Origin: Madurella fahalii
Taxonomy: Eukaryota > Ascomycota > Sordariomycetes > Sordariales
Reading direction: 5' to 3'
Assembly: GCA_029876055.1 (NCBI GenBank)
Contig: CM056878.1
Location: 4,216,001 to 4,280,000 of the forward strand
DNA length: 64,000 nt
This document shows, in pieces, positions 1 through 11,350 of this stretch. The translations under genes were made by a program, and so were the position numbers. The stretch's first letter is position 1, and each line of letters opens with the position of its first letter. The notes beneath the pieces are model-generated. The model searched no databases. It worked only from the letters and a program-made list of their open reading frames with translations, and had not been told where the DNA came from.

Positions 1-1762
1 GGACATTGAGTTGGGCCAGGTGAGTCACCACCTCCCTGCAGCACATTCCGGCCTGTGCCGACACATGGTGCCAGAACCACGAGATGGAGGAACTCAAGCG
101 CATCGAGACGCGCGGCAGCGTGAGAAGCAAGGTCTCGCGTGCCCTCAGCGTGGTCAGCCGGAAGAAGACGCGGGAGCGCATCCCCTTCGCGCCCATCCCG
201 ACTTCCAACCTCGACGAGGGCGTCGTCGGCTGGGAGAGCCAGGACGACCCGGACATGCCACTCAACTTCCCCGCGCGCAGGAAGTGGCTCATCGTCGGCT
301 TGCTGTCGGCCATCACGCTGCTCACCCCGTTCGCGTCCTCGATCCTAGCGCCCGGCATTGGCGCTCTCAGCAGAGAGTTTGGCAATACCAATGAGATAGT
401 CGGCACCATGACCGTGAGCATATACCTTTTGGGATATGTCATTGGCCCCCTGTTTCTTGCGCCCCTGAGCGAGTTGTACGGTAGGAGGCCGGTCTTTGGT
501 GCGGCCAACGCGTTTTTCTGTATATGGCAGATTGGCTGTGCCTTGGCACCGTCAATAGAGACGCTTATCATTTTCCGCTTCTTCAGTGGAATTGGCGGTT
601 CCGGTTGCTTGGTGAGTTCTTGTCATGACTGAACGTCGCATAATCGACGCATAACTGAACGGCGGCTTGAATGAATTGTAGACTCTAGGGGCGGGCGTCA
701 TTGCAGACGTTTTCCGAGCCGACGAGAGGGGTTTCGCCATTGGTATCTACACGATTGGTCCGCTACTTGGTGAGTTTGGGGTTGCTTAACCACCTTCATG
801 CAGTCTCCTCATCACCATATGCTAATGAGTAACTCAAATCTCCAGGCCCCACCATTGGCCCTGTTCTCGGGAGTTTTCTTTCTCAGTCCATTGGCTGGCG
901 TTGGGATTTCTGGATTGTCTTCATCGTGGCCGTTATAATTACCGCCATGACTGAGGTTTTCAGCCAGGAAACCAACCCTCGCATTCTCATCGAGCGCAAG
1001 GTCAAGCGCCTCAAACTGGAGCTTGGCCGCAGTGATCTGAGAAGCTACTATGATGTCGCAGGAAGCGAGAACATGAGCCCTGGCCGCACGCTCCTGAACG
1101 GCCTCGTCCGCCCGACCAAGATGCTCTTCATGTCGCCACTCGTCTTTTTTATATCTCTGTACATCGCCTTCACGTACGGCACACTGTACCTGCTCTTCAC
1201 TACTATCCCCGTTGTCTTTCAGCAGACATACGGCTGGAGCCTCGGGATCACCGGCTTGGTCTATGTCTGCCTGGGTGTCGGAAACATGGTCGGCTGGGCC
1301 GTCGTCACGGCGACGTCGGACAAAGGAGTTGTTCGCCGGACGAAAGCAAACAATGGCGTGTTCGAACCCGAGATGCGGCTCCCCATCAGCATCTACTTCA
1401 GCTTCTTCCTGCCTGCCACCTTTTTTTGGTATGGCTGGTCGGCGTATTACAAGACGCACTGGATAGTCCCTGTACTCGGACTTTTCCCGTTCGCATTCGG
1501 CGCGATCGGGCTTTTCCTTCCGCTTACGACCTATCTAGTCGACTGCTACCCCATGTATGCGGCCTCAGCGATCGCGGCCAACACGGTCCTCAGGAGCTTG
1601 GCGGGCATGTTACTTCCCTTGGCTGGCCCAGCTATGTATGAGAATCTGGGTCTCGGCTGGGGTAACTCGCTTCTAGGGTTTCTGTGTGTCATCATGATCC
1701 CCGTACCCATGCTGATACTCAAATTTGGGGCGAGGTTAAGGAAGATGGGATTACAGCTATAG
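1..1762 (+). CDS. MFS multidrug/polyamine-type transporter, 5' partial
   Basis: Major facilitator superfamily proton antiporter of the DHA1 (12-helix) class, expected in the plasma membrane and exporting drugs or small organics; the substrate cannot be read from sequence. Exons inferred at 2-19, 75-611, 682-769 and 846-1762, all phase-consistent, giving about 519 residues in the window. The first intron (20-74, GTGAGT..CCAG) implies that coding begins left of the window; the ATG at 84 lies inside exon 2 and is an alternative start. A long cytosolic N-terminus precedes TM1. Motif A is visible as PLSELYGRRP after TM2, and motif C as GPTIGPVLG, created only by splicing at 769/846. A stop at 1760 follows a short basic tail. 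Confident for family, not for substrate or true N-terminus. Confidence 0.9.
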
Positions 1763-1914
1763 GGTATGCATGTACCGTACATACCAGTAAAATACTGTAC
1801 TGTATCCAACTACCTCGGTCTTCGGTCAGGTGCTAGGGGAAGTTATGGAGAAATTACATGTACGCACCAAGCTTTCTGCCGATCCGGTTCCGGTCTCTCA
1901 CCACATTGCCCGGT

Positions 1915-3162
1915 CTAGCCCAGCAAATCCCATCTCACTTTGTCTCCTAACAGTAGTATCGAGTCCAGGTCAGTAAACCGCCGGCGCGCGCACTCCGCTC
2001 TCATCTCCTGCCATGCCGTATCATCATCCCTCCCAGTGCTGAGGCAGCATCCCCACCCAAATTCCTCGGCGTAAAGATCGGCGATAGCGGCAGTGCTAAC
2101 AGTTTCGGCATCCTCGCTTCCCCCGGGCCCCTCTTGCTTATCACCATCATAGTAGTCCGCACGGCGCCGCTGATCGAGCCATCGCCGGAACATCGGCAGT
2201 TGCGGCACGACAGACTCCTCGCAGTGGACCACCTCGAAGATGTCAGGCCCTCTTGCGCGGGAACATATCGTGCAGCAGCCCGTCCGCCCCATCTTGACCT
2301 CGTCTGGGTCGGGCGTCTGCTTATGCAGATGCATCGAGAAGTATCCGAATTTCAACTCGATCTCGCCGGTGCACTCGGTCGTCCTGGCTTTTTCTACTCG
2401 ATGCCTGAAACCGGCGACGCGGCGCGCCATCTGCACCACGTACATCCAGAGTTGCACTTGCACCTCGGGTGGCGGCATGGTATCACCATCGTCGGATGGC
2501 GCAGCCGACGCCACCCACGACTCGCACGCATCTTCAAACTGAACGGGGGAAACCATAGGTAGTCAGCTCAACTCCACGGATACGACAGCGAGGAAGGGGA
2601 GTCCGGTGCATACAAGCCTTTCCCCCACTCGGCGTATGTAGAACTCCTCACGGAGTAGCTCGTTCATGGCCTCCTTCCAGCGGAAGCGGATGCGCTCTCC
2701 GCCATCCAACACTTCCAAACCCGGGAGATTGGTGTCATTGAGAATGTAGCCGCCCTTGCAGCCGCCGCTGAGATAACCCTCGCCCAACCGCACCGTGACG
2801 TTCCGAGAGCGGGCAGGGTTGTACCGGGTCCAGGCCGCCAACACATCGCCTTGCGCGGTACTAGTACCGGTGCTCCCCAGACGGAAGAAGGCTGCTGCCT
2901 GGTGATCCGTGTCTGCGGTCCGCGGACCTGTGTCAAACTCATACTCGAATTGTTTCCTCGAGCCCTGGTAGAGCGTGATGTTCAGCTTCGGAAGCCAGAA
3001 CGACTCGAACCGCCGTTCGATGCGCCGCTTTTGGTTTGCCGACAGGCGGCGCAGCACCGCCCATGTGTATGCTGGGTCGTCGGCACATTTGTCGATGTGG
3101 TGAGCCAGGATCCGCTCGACAAACTCGCCTGGCAGAGCTTGCCAGATTTCTGACAGGCGCAT
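1915..3162 (-). CDS. F-box-like hypothetical protein, two exons
   Basis: Two minus-strand reading frames separated by a few bases join into one protein of 400 aa. Exon 1 is 2584-3162 and exon 2 is 1915-2538. The 45-nt intron (2539-2583) begins GTATCC, carries a CTGAC branch-like site and ends TTCAG; it is phase 0 and removes a stop. Residues about 8-60 (LPGEFVERIL then Trp- and Arg-rich helices) resemble a degenerate F-box, suggesting a Skp1-binding substrate adaptor for ubiquitin ligation. The rest has no motif I recognise. The start at 3162 is chosen because it directly precedes the F-box-like segment; upstream in-frame sequence reads like untranslated DNA. It is divergent from the Med22-like gene. 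An F-box role is inference from weak similarity. Confidence 0.7.
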
Positions 3163-4066
3163 CTCTCTTCGAGATGTTGCTTGCGTCAGATGCAGATAGG
3201 TGCGATTTAAGGGTGCGGGGGTATGTGGCCATATGAGGTGGTATATGAAGAAATGCAGGAGAATGGAGGTGCTGCCTAAGGTAGTAAGGTACTTACGGAC
3301 GGCGAGGCACCCCAAGGTAAGGTACGTACAGGACCAAGAGTTAAGTTGTGGGGTTGGTGAATCTGAAGTCGATTTGCCCAATGGGAATAATTTGACCGTA
3401 GCGAGAACACGCAACGCAGAAACGGCATGGCTACGAACTTAACTCCGAAGGAGGTATCCCTTTTTTTTTTTGGTTTGGGGGGTGGGGGTGTAGTTGTGTG
3501 TGTGTCTGATATGTCTACTGGTTTGATCCATCTTGTCAATTGTATAGTGTAACTTCATTGAAAGGAGAGGCGACACGCAACCATGGCAACAGCAATGACT
3601 TTGGTCATCACCGTTGCCAGCAGCCCTGACCCTTCTATAACAGTACGATCGACTACCAAACGGCCATTCTTGGCCCCCAAGTACGTATGTGCAAAGGATT
3701 GGACCGTCCAAGAAGGCCAGTGTCTCGAGGAACGCGATACACCGTGCTGCGTGCCAGGGCCGCTTCGGAGAGCTATATCTAGAGATATTTAAGTCTAAGT
3801 TGCGTAGTAACGCTTTGGGATGTGGATTTTGGTGTTGCAAATCGCTCCATTGCAAAAGTGGGGTGAGGACAGTGTGGGTCACAGGTCCTCTGCCTTATTC
3901 ACACAGTCCCCGCCATCGTCAATTACCGACCTCTCTCGGTGTGAAGTGTAAGAACATCCGGACCGCCATCAAAGGATCTTCAGCGCCATCGAAACCGGAA
4001 CCGCAAGGAAATTGTATAGGTGCAACCGTTCCATCTTGGGCCTACCATCTTAATCTGGACGCCATC
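3163..4066. other. Divergent intergenic region
   Basis: A 904-bp spacer between the minus-strand F-box-like gene and the plus-strand Med22-like gene, presumably holding both promoters. It contains a T10 tract followed by G-rich sequence at about 3460-3490 and a short TG repeat near 3497-3505. Short ORFs on both strands here show no family features. No RNA gene seen. Confidence 0.6.
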
Positions 4067-4755
4067 ATGGACCGGGATCCGAAGAACGCATCGGAGGATC
4101 TCCAAGGCAAGTTTCACTCTAGCTGTTTGGGGCGCCTCACTGACAGGCTCCAAGAACGGAAAAACATTCTCATCGCCACAATAATGACGGCCTTCCGCGA
4201 CCTCATCAACCACGCGGCTGCGAAGGTCGACAGCACCGCCTCGACGGGGCAGGCAGCCTACAGCAGCATGGCGCTTGAGATCATCATGAGCAGCCTGGCA
4301 CGTCCCGCTTCCCACCCCTTTACTCCTCATCCCCCAAACCAGGAAAACACGACTAACTCGGCCGCCACCATGTTTTACAGGTGAAATCAACTGAAGACCT
4401 CCTCTCCCTCACCCGTCAACTGCGCGAGTTATGGGTTGTCGGCCCGCTCAGGGGCCCTGGTGAGGGGGATGAGCAGGCGGAAGCGGGCATGCGGCGGGAC
4501 GCTGAGGGGGTGTTTGCCATGCTGAATGCGCTGCGGGACGGCGAGAGGCAGAGGTTGGTAGCGCAAACGGCGGGTGAGACGGGGTGCCTGACACTGGAGA
4601 GGGCGCCGATTGACGGAGCGCCACCGCCGCTGGCAGCGCAGGCGCCGGGACGGTCTGGGGTGGCAGTGAGCGTTGTTGGAGTTCAAAGGCAGGGACAGGG
4701 GCAGACCTCAGGAGCGGGCGACGTGAGGGTTAAGAAGGAGGAGCCCGGGGCCTGA
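4067..4755 (+). CDS. med22: Mediator complex subunit 22 (Med22/Srb6-like)
   Basis: Likely Med22, a small coiled-coil subunit of the Mediator head module that bridges regulators and RNA polymerase II. Exons 4067-4297 and 4381-4755 give 201 aa. The second exon opens with VKSTEDLLSLTRQLRELW and VGPLR, closely matching the conserved helix of fungal Med22; the first exon supplies the preceding helix (LQERKNILIATIMTAFRDLI). The intron starts with GC (GCACGT at 4298) rather than GT, has a CTAAC branch site and ends TTTTACAG. The only nearby GT donor (4302) gives an early stop. Residues about 14-27 look foreign to the family and might be mis-spliced, but removing them needs an intron under 40 nt. The C-terminal tail is low-complexity. 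Convergent with PUS1. Confidence 0.75.
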
Positions 4756-4960
4756 ATACGGTGTTGAAGGGTTGGATTGCGTTGATCATCTTCACGAAGG
4801 GGCGGGGACGGCCGGGTACGGAGCTGGGAGAGCCGACACCAACTCCCTGGGACCTTTGCGACAGTATTTTACATTGCACGATTGCCACCGAGGTACTCGC
4901 AATGCATATTGGTCAACACCAGTGATCCATATCTTCTACGTTGGGGCCCGAAGTGAGGCA

Positions 4961-6906
4961 TCATGTACCGACCTCCTCCACACCATCCGCTTCATCTCCG
5001 AGCTCGGCCTCCAGCGCTTTCGGCACCCTTTCTGTTCGGTCGGAGCGTTCATGAGATGCCTCAACGCCTCCCGCGGTAACCCAGAGGAAGTAGTCAGTGC
5101 GGAAATTGTCGACCTGGTTAAAGAACAGGTGGAATCTGCGGCAGGGTTAGCAGACAGGTCTGAAACAAAGTTGTCTTCCAGCACTCACGAGTTCTCCTTC
5201 TCCTCGACCTCAAACATGCGCCTGTAGATGTGCTGGTCCTTGAACGCGGTGATCTTGTCCTCGTACTTGGCGAAATCAATCGCCTCTCGATCGAGGCCTG
5301 CCGCCTTCTTGTTGTACTCGGTGAACATTGGGCGCTCCAGCATCAGCCCGAGACCGGGCGCTTTGGGAATGCTGATTCTCCTGAACCCATAGCTCTCCTT
5401 GATGATATCCAGGGGCGTGCCGCACCGGACTGCCATCACCGCCATTGCAACCATCTTCCTGATCTGGTGCATCATGAAGCTCTGGCCATGAACCTTGAGA
5501 GATAGCCACTCCGTGTCTCGGATTTGAATCGGTGTCGGGTTGACTTCAAATGACTTGATGTGCCGCTTCGCTGACGGGTCATTGGCTGATTTCATCACGG
5601 TGTAGTTGTGATAGTTGTGTGTTCCTAGGTAGAGGTTGAGAGCTTGCTGCAGTCTCTCGATGCGCGGTGCCGTGACTCGGTATCGCCGTTTGGCAGCGAC
5701 GTATGCAGCCTTGACCTGCCGGAGGGCTTGCTCCGCGGGTGCCAACTCCTTTTCGACTTTTGCTTCCTTGGTGAAGCCCTCCTGATCCGGGTTGTCCGTA
5801 TCGGTCTTGGCCTCCTCTTTCTGAACATATTCTGCTTGGGCTTCGGAATCCGGTTTCGTTGGCGGCCCCTCGTCAGTGAGGTCCTGATTTGCCGTGTCAT
5901 GGAGCTTCCGCAGGACCTCGGCCCTGACTTCGGGGTCCAGTTTCTCAAGGATCGGCTGTATGTCATTTTTCTCCACCACCTCCCAGAACCCCTTCACGTC
6001 ATCGAGACGGCCCAGATATTCGTCGTAGACTCCCTTCTCCTTGGCTGAATCGGCGATTTTCTTGCCCAAGAAGCTGTGGGGCTGCGGGGGCAGCAAGGAA
6101 TAGCTGGGCATAAGATACTCGTACCATCTGGAGTCGCAGGCCTGGTAGCAGCTGAAGCCATTGCTCGTACGCTGGATCCCCCAAATTCTGATTTGCTCCG
6201 GCAGGTGCTGGTTGATCTTGTCGACGATATCCGGGTCTTCGACGATCAGCTTGAGCGAGAGGACGTTACCAGCAGCATGGACGCCTTTGTCAGTCCTTGC
6301 GCAACGCACCAAGCTCGATTTCTTCGGGTCGTCTGCATTTGCCTTCGAGATTGCACCCGCAGCGACAAAGGCGGCAAAGATATCACCCTCGATCGTCTTC
6401 TCCTTGTGGTTGATCTGGATGCCGTGGTAGCCCGTGCCGGCATATCCGATCAGCACGGCCACCTTGCGCTTCGGTCGGCGTTCCTCGGCGGCGATTTCTT
6501 CGGGGGTAAAGGAAATGCTCATGTAGCTATTGCCGTCGGCTTCTTGGGTGATCACCCTGCGGCGTTTGGCGTTGCGGTTGTTCTGAATCTGCTCGCGCTT
6601 GTCGGGGATCGCTCCTCTGCGCGCTGGTTAGTGTCGGCATTGAGTGCTGCACCTAGTTTTCTGCGAGGATATCCGCGTAGAGCGATCAGGAGCGACGTAC
6701 TTGCTACTACCAAACCCGCCTTGTTTGCGCTTCTGGCCTGGCTTGTCGTTCCCACGGTCCTTTCCTCTGCCACCCCGCTTGGCGCCATTGAACCCCCCAC
6801 AACCCCGGTTGCCACTGTTCTTCTCGCCGGTGGGCGCAGTTGAAGAGGCCGCGGCTGCGCTGGCTGCGCCATCCGCAATAGCCTGAGGTGTCTCGTCGGC
6901 TGCCAT
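4961..6906 (-). CDS. pus1: tRNA pseudouridine synthase PUS1 (TruA family)
   Basis: Converts uridine to pseudouridine in tRNA, and in other RNAs in yeast; nuclear in yeast. Exons 6701-6906, 5189-6616 and 4961-5135 give 602 aa. Visible: a Gly/Lys/Arg-rich N-terminus suited to nuclear targeting or RNA binding, the KRKVAVLIGYAGTGYHG entry strand, the catalytic aspartate in RCARTDKGVHA (about residue 178), YEYLMPSY, the HNYT box, and HQIRKMVAMA. An acidic insertion lies between the core halves, as in eukaryotic PUS1. The third exon is easily missed: GTGAGT at 5188 overlaps an in-frame TGA, and after a 53-nt intron with CTAAC..CCGCAG the frame resumes with FHLFFNQVDNFRTDYFLW, the C-terminal segment typical of PUS1. 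Convergent with the Med22-like gene. Confidence 0.93.
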
Positions 6907-7827
6907 CCTGTTGGTTGGCAGACTAATCGCATTGCGAGGCTATGTGGAAGACAAGTTGATTTGCGACCATGGATTTTTTTAGAGCGCGACGTCTCCACCA
7001 TAAACGCTTATCGCAGGGCTTATCCACCTATCCCGGTTAGCGCACATACTGTACGTTGCGGGGTAGCTCCAGATTTGAACCTGTGCTATGTATGGACTGG
7101 CTCCGTTGCATCCCTCAGCCGACATCCGGACTGCGAGGTACTGCACAGTGCCTTGGGCGGTCAGCCCACACCTCCTCAAGATATCGACGTCAAGTGCCTT
7201 TTTTCCCACTTGCTTTTCTTTTCCGTTCCTAGATGTTTGTCCTGGTCCCTGGTTCCTGGCCGTCGGGTAAAAAGTTCTCGTCTGCCACAGAGAACGGCAT
7301 CTCGATCAGGCTCGGGATGCAGTGGCTGTAACCCGAGTCATCAAACAAACAGTGGTGACTCGGTACACCTGTCATTTCCTGCAATTCCTGTCTCACCCGC
7401 CACCCCAGCCGTCTGGCCCTATCATGAATCAGGGCAGCTGCAGGATGGCATCCCGCAGGAACTGCCGGAGAGGTTGTGTAATTGCCGAGAAAGAAGGTTA
7501 AAAGGACAGGTACAACCCCTGCCGGATCTACACCCCATTCGCAAACTCCATCCTACCATCCTCCCTGTTGCGGGGAATTGATAGTTTCGGACGCACCACG
7601 CATAGTAGCTCTCCCGGTTGTATGGGAACCAGGAATATTAGCACACAGTTTCTCGGGCCTGGGCCCGACTGACGCGGCGGGGGTCCGGTTGAGATTGCCG
7701 GTACATACGTGTTAGAAGTATTTACCTAGTAGGCGGGTACGGTGAAAACTGGCCTTGGACTCTCACGGCTAGCGCATCCAGCAACCTCCGTTAGATCCAT
7801 TGACGGCTACTGGTGTTAACAGAAACC
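6907..7827. other. Intergenic region
   Basis: A 921-bp divergent spacer between PUS1 and the GMC oxidoreductase. Short ORFs occur on both strands, but none has a recognisable domain, signal peptide or consistent splice structure. No RNA gene seen. Confidence 0.55.
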
Positions 7828-9936
7828 ATGTACAGCCCACGCAATCCGCTTCAAAACGCAGCATGGCTCTGTCTGATAAGCTCGCCGTGGACGGCAGCCT
7901 TGGGAATCCTGCGAGATTTCAACGCCGTCAAGTCTTCGTACGACTATGTCATAGCTGGCGGCGGTCTGAGCGGCCTGGTTGTTGCCAATCGGCTTACTGA
8001 AAGCTCCAACAGTGAGTTTGAACTCGTGCGTAGGCTATGGCATAGACCTCACCCGTGTGTCCAGCATCGGTTCTCGTCGTCGAGTACGGCGACTTCGAAG
8101 ACACTTGGAATGTAGCAATTCCCTATTACGCCAATTCTATGCAGGACCCAAGCCTCCTGTTCCAGATTCCCTCAGTCCCTCAGCGCAACCTTGGTAACAG
8201 GACTTTCGGGATCACACTGGGAGCTACTGTCGGCGGGGGAACAACCGTCAATGGGATGGCGGTTACCCGAGGTGATCGGCATGACTATGATGCTTGGGAG
8301 GAGATAGGAAACAAGGGCTGGGGTTGGGACGAAATGCTCCGGTACTTCAGGAAGGTTGGTAAAATTTATGAATCAACCCCCAATTCTTGAAGCCCTGTCT
8401 AAACTCGAGCCGCAGTCCTCCACTCTCAACGCCCCAAGCACCGCAACCGCAGAGCAGTTCGGGTACACATTCAGTCTTGATGGCTACGGGGATGGCCCGT
8501 TCCAGGCCAGCTTTCCGACGTGGCAATGGCCGGATGGCTGTAAGTCTCCGGTAGCTATCAAGCTATTTGTCTTGCTAATTGTCGGATTCCGTAGACATCA
8601 TGACGAAAGCTTGGACAGAGGATCTCGGGTTCCCGATGCGCGATGACGGAGGCACTAATGGCGACTTACTTGGAGTATTCTGGAAACCCATCAGCGTGGA
8701 TGCAAAGAACGTCACAAGATGCTCGGCTCGCAAGGCTTACTACGACCCGGCCCAAAATCGGCCCAACCTGGATATCCTGGTGATGAGTTACGTGGCCAAA
8801 GTGCAGACCAAGGACCACAAGGCCGAGGGGGTGGAAGTGGTGAGTAGAAGCAATTCGTCGGCGAAACTCTCGGTCGCGGCAACAAGAGAGGTAATCCTTG
8901 CTGCTGGTGCTATTCACACGCCTCAAATCCTCCAGCTCAGCGGTATCGGCCCACGCGAGCTGCTCGAAAGCCTCGATATACCCGTGGTCGAAGACCTGCC
9001 GGGTGTGGGGGCCAATTACCAGGACCACCCGATTACCAGGGGGTCATGGCGGTGTAAGTTACTCCCGTCTGCACGAGGGATGCTCTGGGAATCCGCTGAC
9101 AAAACGCGAGGAAAGTCAACAACCCCAACCCTATCACCCTCCAGACACTCACTACCAATGCTACCTACTTCAACGCCTCCTGGGACGAGTACATGGCCAA
9201 CCGCACGGGCCCGCTGACCGTGGCCCACGGTAACAGCCGCCTCGTCGTCTCCCTGCAGAACCTCACCAGCGACCACGCGGCCATGACCGACTCCCTCCTT
9301 TCCAGCCTCAACTCATCCGCCTACCTCGAGTACCTACCCCGGTACTACCTCGACAAACCGACCCTCTTGGCTGGGTACCGCGCCCAGCTCTCCCTCCTAG
9401 CCCGCTCCATCTCCCGCGGCGCCGCCATCCTGGACTTCACCTGGTCCGGCCGTGCGGGGGCGGGCGGCTCCCTGATGAAGCCCCTCTCGCGCGGCACCGT
9501 CCTCATCAGCAGCACCGACCCGCACCCCGCCGAGGCCGTGCCCCTGCTGGACCCGGACGCCCTGACCCACCCGTTCGACGCGCGCGTCGCCGTGCTGGGC
9601 TTCAAGCTCTCGCGCCGCTTCATCGCGAGCCCTTCGCTGGCGGGGCTGGAGCCCGAGGAGCTCAGCCCGGGCCCGCGCGCGGCGACCGACGAGGAGCTCG
9701 AGCTGGCGCTCAGGCAGAGGGTCGCCTCGCCCTCCAACGCCCACCCGTGCGGCACGGCGGCCATGATGCCGCGGCAGCTTGGCGGCGTGGTGGACGAGCG
9801 ATTGAGGGTGTACGGGGTGAGCGGGCTGCGGGTGGTGGATGCCAGCGTGCTCCCCGTCATCCCCGCCGGGAACCTGCAGGCGACCATGTACGCTGTGGCC
9901 GAAAAGGCGGCAGATGTGATCAGGGACCGGGACTGA
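7828..9936 (+). CDS. GMC-family FAD oxidoreductase
   Basis: Glucose-methanol-choline type flavoenzyme oxidising an alcohol or sugar; exact substrate unknown. Five exons (7828-8011, 8065-8354, 8416-8539, 8595-9053, 9116-9936) with phase-matched introns give 625 aa. Visible: the FAD-binding strand YDYVIAGGGLSGLVVANRL, VLVVEYG after the first junction, the GATVGGGTTVNGM signature, REVILAAGAIHTPQILQLSGIG (GMC signature 2), and a C-terminal active site with NAHPCGTAAM and GNLQATMYAVAEKAADVI, giving a His/Asn pair. A hydrophobic stretch near residues 10-27 may be a signal peptide, and several N-glycosylation sequons near NATYFNASW fit secretion. The second intron's donor (GTTGGT) is weak. The 3' exon is markedly more GC-rich than the 5' exons. 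Confidence 0.88.
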
Positions 9937-11350
9937 TGAGTGAGGTTGGCGGGGAAGGCGAGCTCTCGCGGGTTTGATGCTAAGGTACCTATATGCCGTT
10001 CCTGTGTGGGCATGGGCTCTGTTGTTGTTGGTGTGGATGGGGAGAAACTAGGATAGGTTTATTCGGAAATGCTTTGCCAATCCAAAATCTAGCACGGCCA
10101 AAACAATTGTATGTCGACGGAGCATGCGGTCAAGGTATTTCCCACCATATATGTTTCCCCTTTTAGCCCCGGGTGAGGATTGTGGGTGGCTTTAGCGTAA
10201 CCATCGATCCCGCCGTCCGCCGTCCGGCCGAATTCTCATGCGTTGTGTGATCGCGAATCGCAGGGTTGGGTAGGAACCTAGCCAGTACCTACTTATCTAT
10301 CGAGTCTGTCTCCAGCCAAAGTTGTCGTTTTCTGGCGCGGGAGAACCTCAAGACCGCCGACCTTGCGCGTGTGGTTCGAAGGAACTTGCGCAAACCACAA
10401 AGGCAGGAAATGGTTCGCAAAATGCCAACATTGTGCAGTACATGGTTCTGACCGCTGCCAGTCAAGCTGCAGCGTAAGCAGGGGGATTACCTACTAGGCA
10501 ATTGGCGGTACCCCAGCTCAGGGAGTCGCAGGAGAGAAAATGCTAATTAACCTGTTGTTTTCGGTGTTCGAGCGAATCGCCCAGTGGCGTTGGGGAAGCG
10601 CCCTGCGATGTGCACAAGTGCCCATGATTGGGAGGGATAGGGGAGATCCGAAGGCGCCTCCACCAAGACGGCGATCAACCGGGCGGAGCCCCCAAAACAA
10701 GGCTGCTGTGCCGCTTGCCGGCGGCACAGCAAGAAAAAGGTTGTTTCTCGCACCGTACTGTAGGACCAGATTGGAGGCCAATGTACGGCACAGCGTTACC
10801 GCGCGATTTGATGCCATCCCCGAGGTATCCGAGTCCAGCTGTCGAGACATTTGCCAAATTGGAAGTTCATGGCGAAAGTGATAGAGCTCAAGACCAAAAT
10901 AGGAATACTAGGTCAGAGGCGGGAGACGGCAGCGGACAGAGATTTGCCTTTCCGGGGGCCGCTTACCGAACATAACATAGATCAAGGATTGCCGCCCGGA
11001 AGCCCCGAAATCGCCTGGCGCAGCTGCCAGAATGCCTTGGCGAAGGATTTGTCGGCTGTTTTGTGTCGTTCACTGAGACCCTGCAGTGGACGCCGATGAA
11101 ACCGTGTGGAGGCTTACCTTATGTTGCACAACCCGCGGGTGCGTTGGTGTGCCGTCCTTCTATTAACACCGTCGACCCCGGCCCCCTCCCACCCCCCGAT
11201 GGAGAAAGCTTTCATCGTTTGCTTCCTCGAACTCGGTCCACGTGCCGTCCCAAGCGACCGGGCTGGTGCTTCCTGGTTATAGGCATCAATTCCTATTATT
11301 CGAACCCGGGAATGCTCTGAAAGCGACCATTCTCAGTCTGCGTCCCCAGA
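9937..11350. other. Intergenic region
   Basis: About 1.4 kb between two plus-strand genes. ORFs of 60-115 codons on both strands overlap one another and show no conserved motif or splice pattern. It should include the 3' UTR of the GMC gene and the promoter of the next gene. No RNA gene or repeat recognised. Confidence 0.55.

Noticed and set aside
4067..4140. GC-AG intron of 40 nt (GCAAGT..GACAG) early in the Med22-like gene
   Set aside because: It is too short, lacks a separate branch site and shifts the frame to an early stop.
4772..5227. Plus-strand ORF of 151 codons after Med22
   Set aside because: It is antisense to the PUS1 C-terminal exon, which has clear splice signals and family match.
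9345..10013. Long minus-strand ORF of 222 codons
   Set aside because: It is the antisense of the GC-rich last exon of the GMC gene and has no motif.
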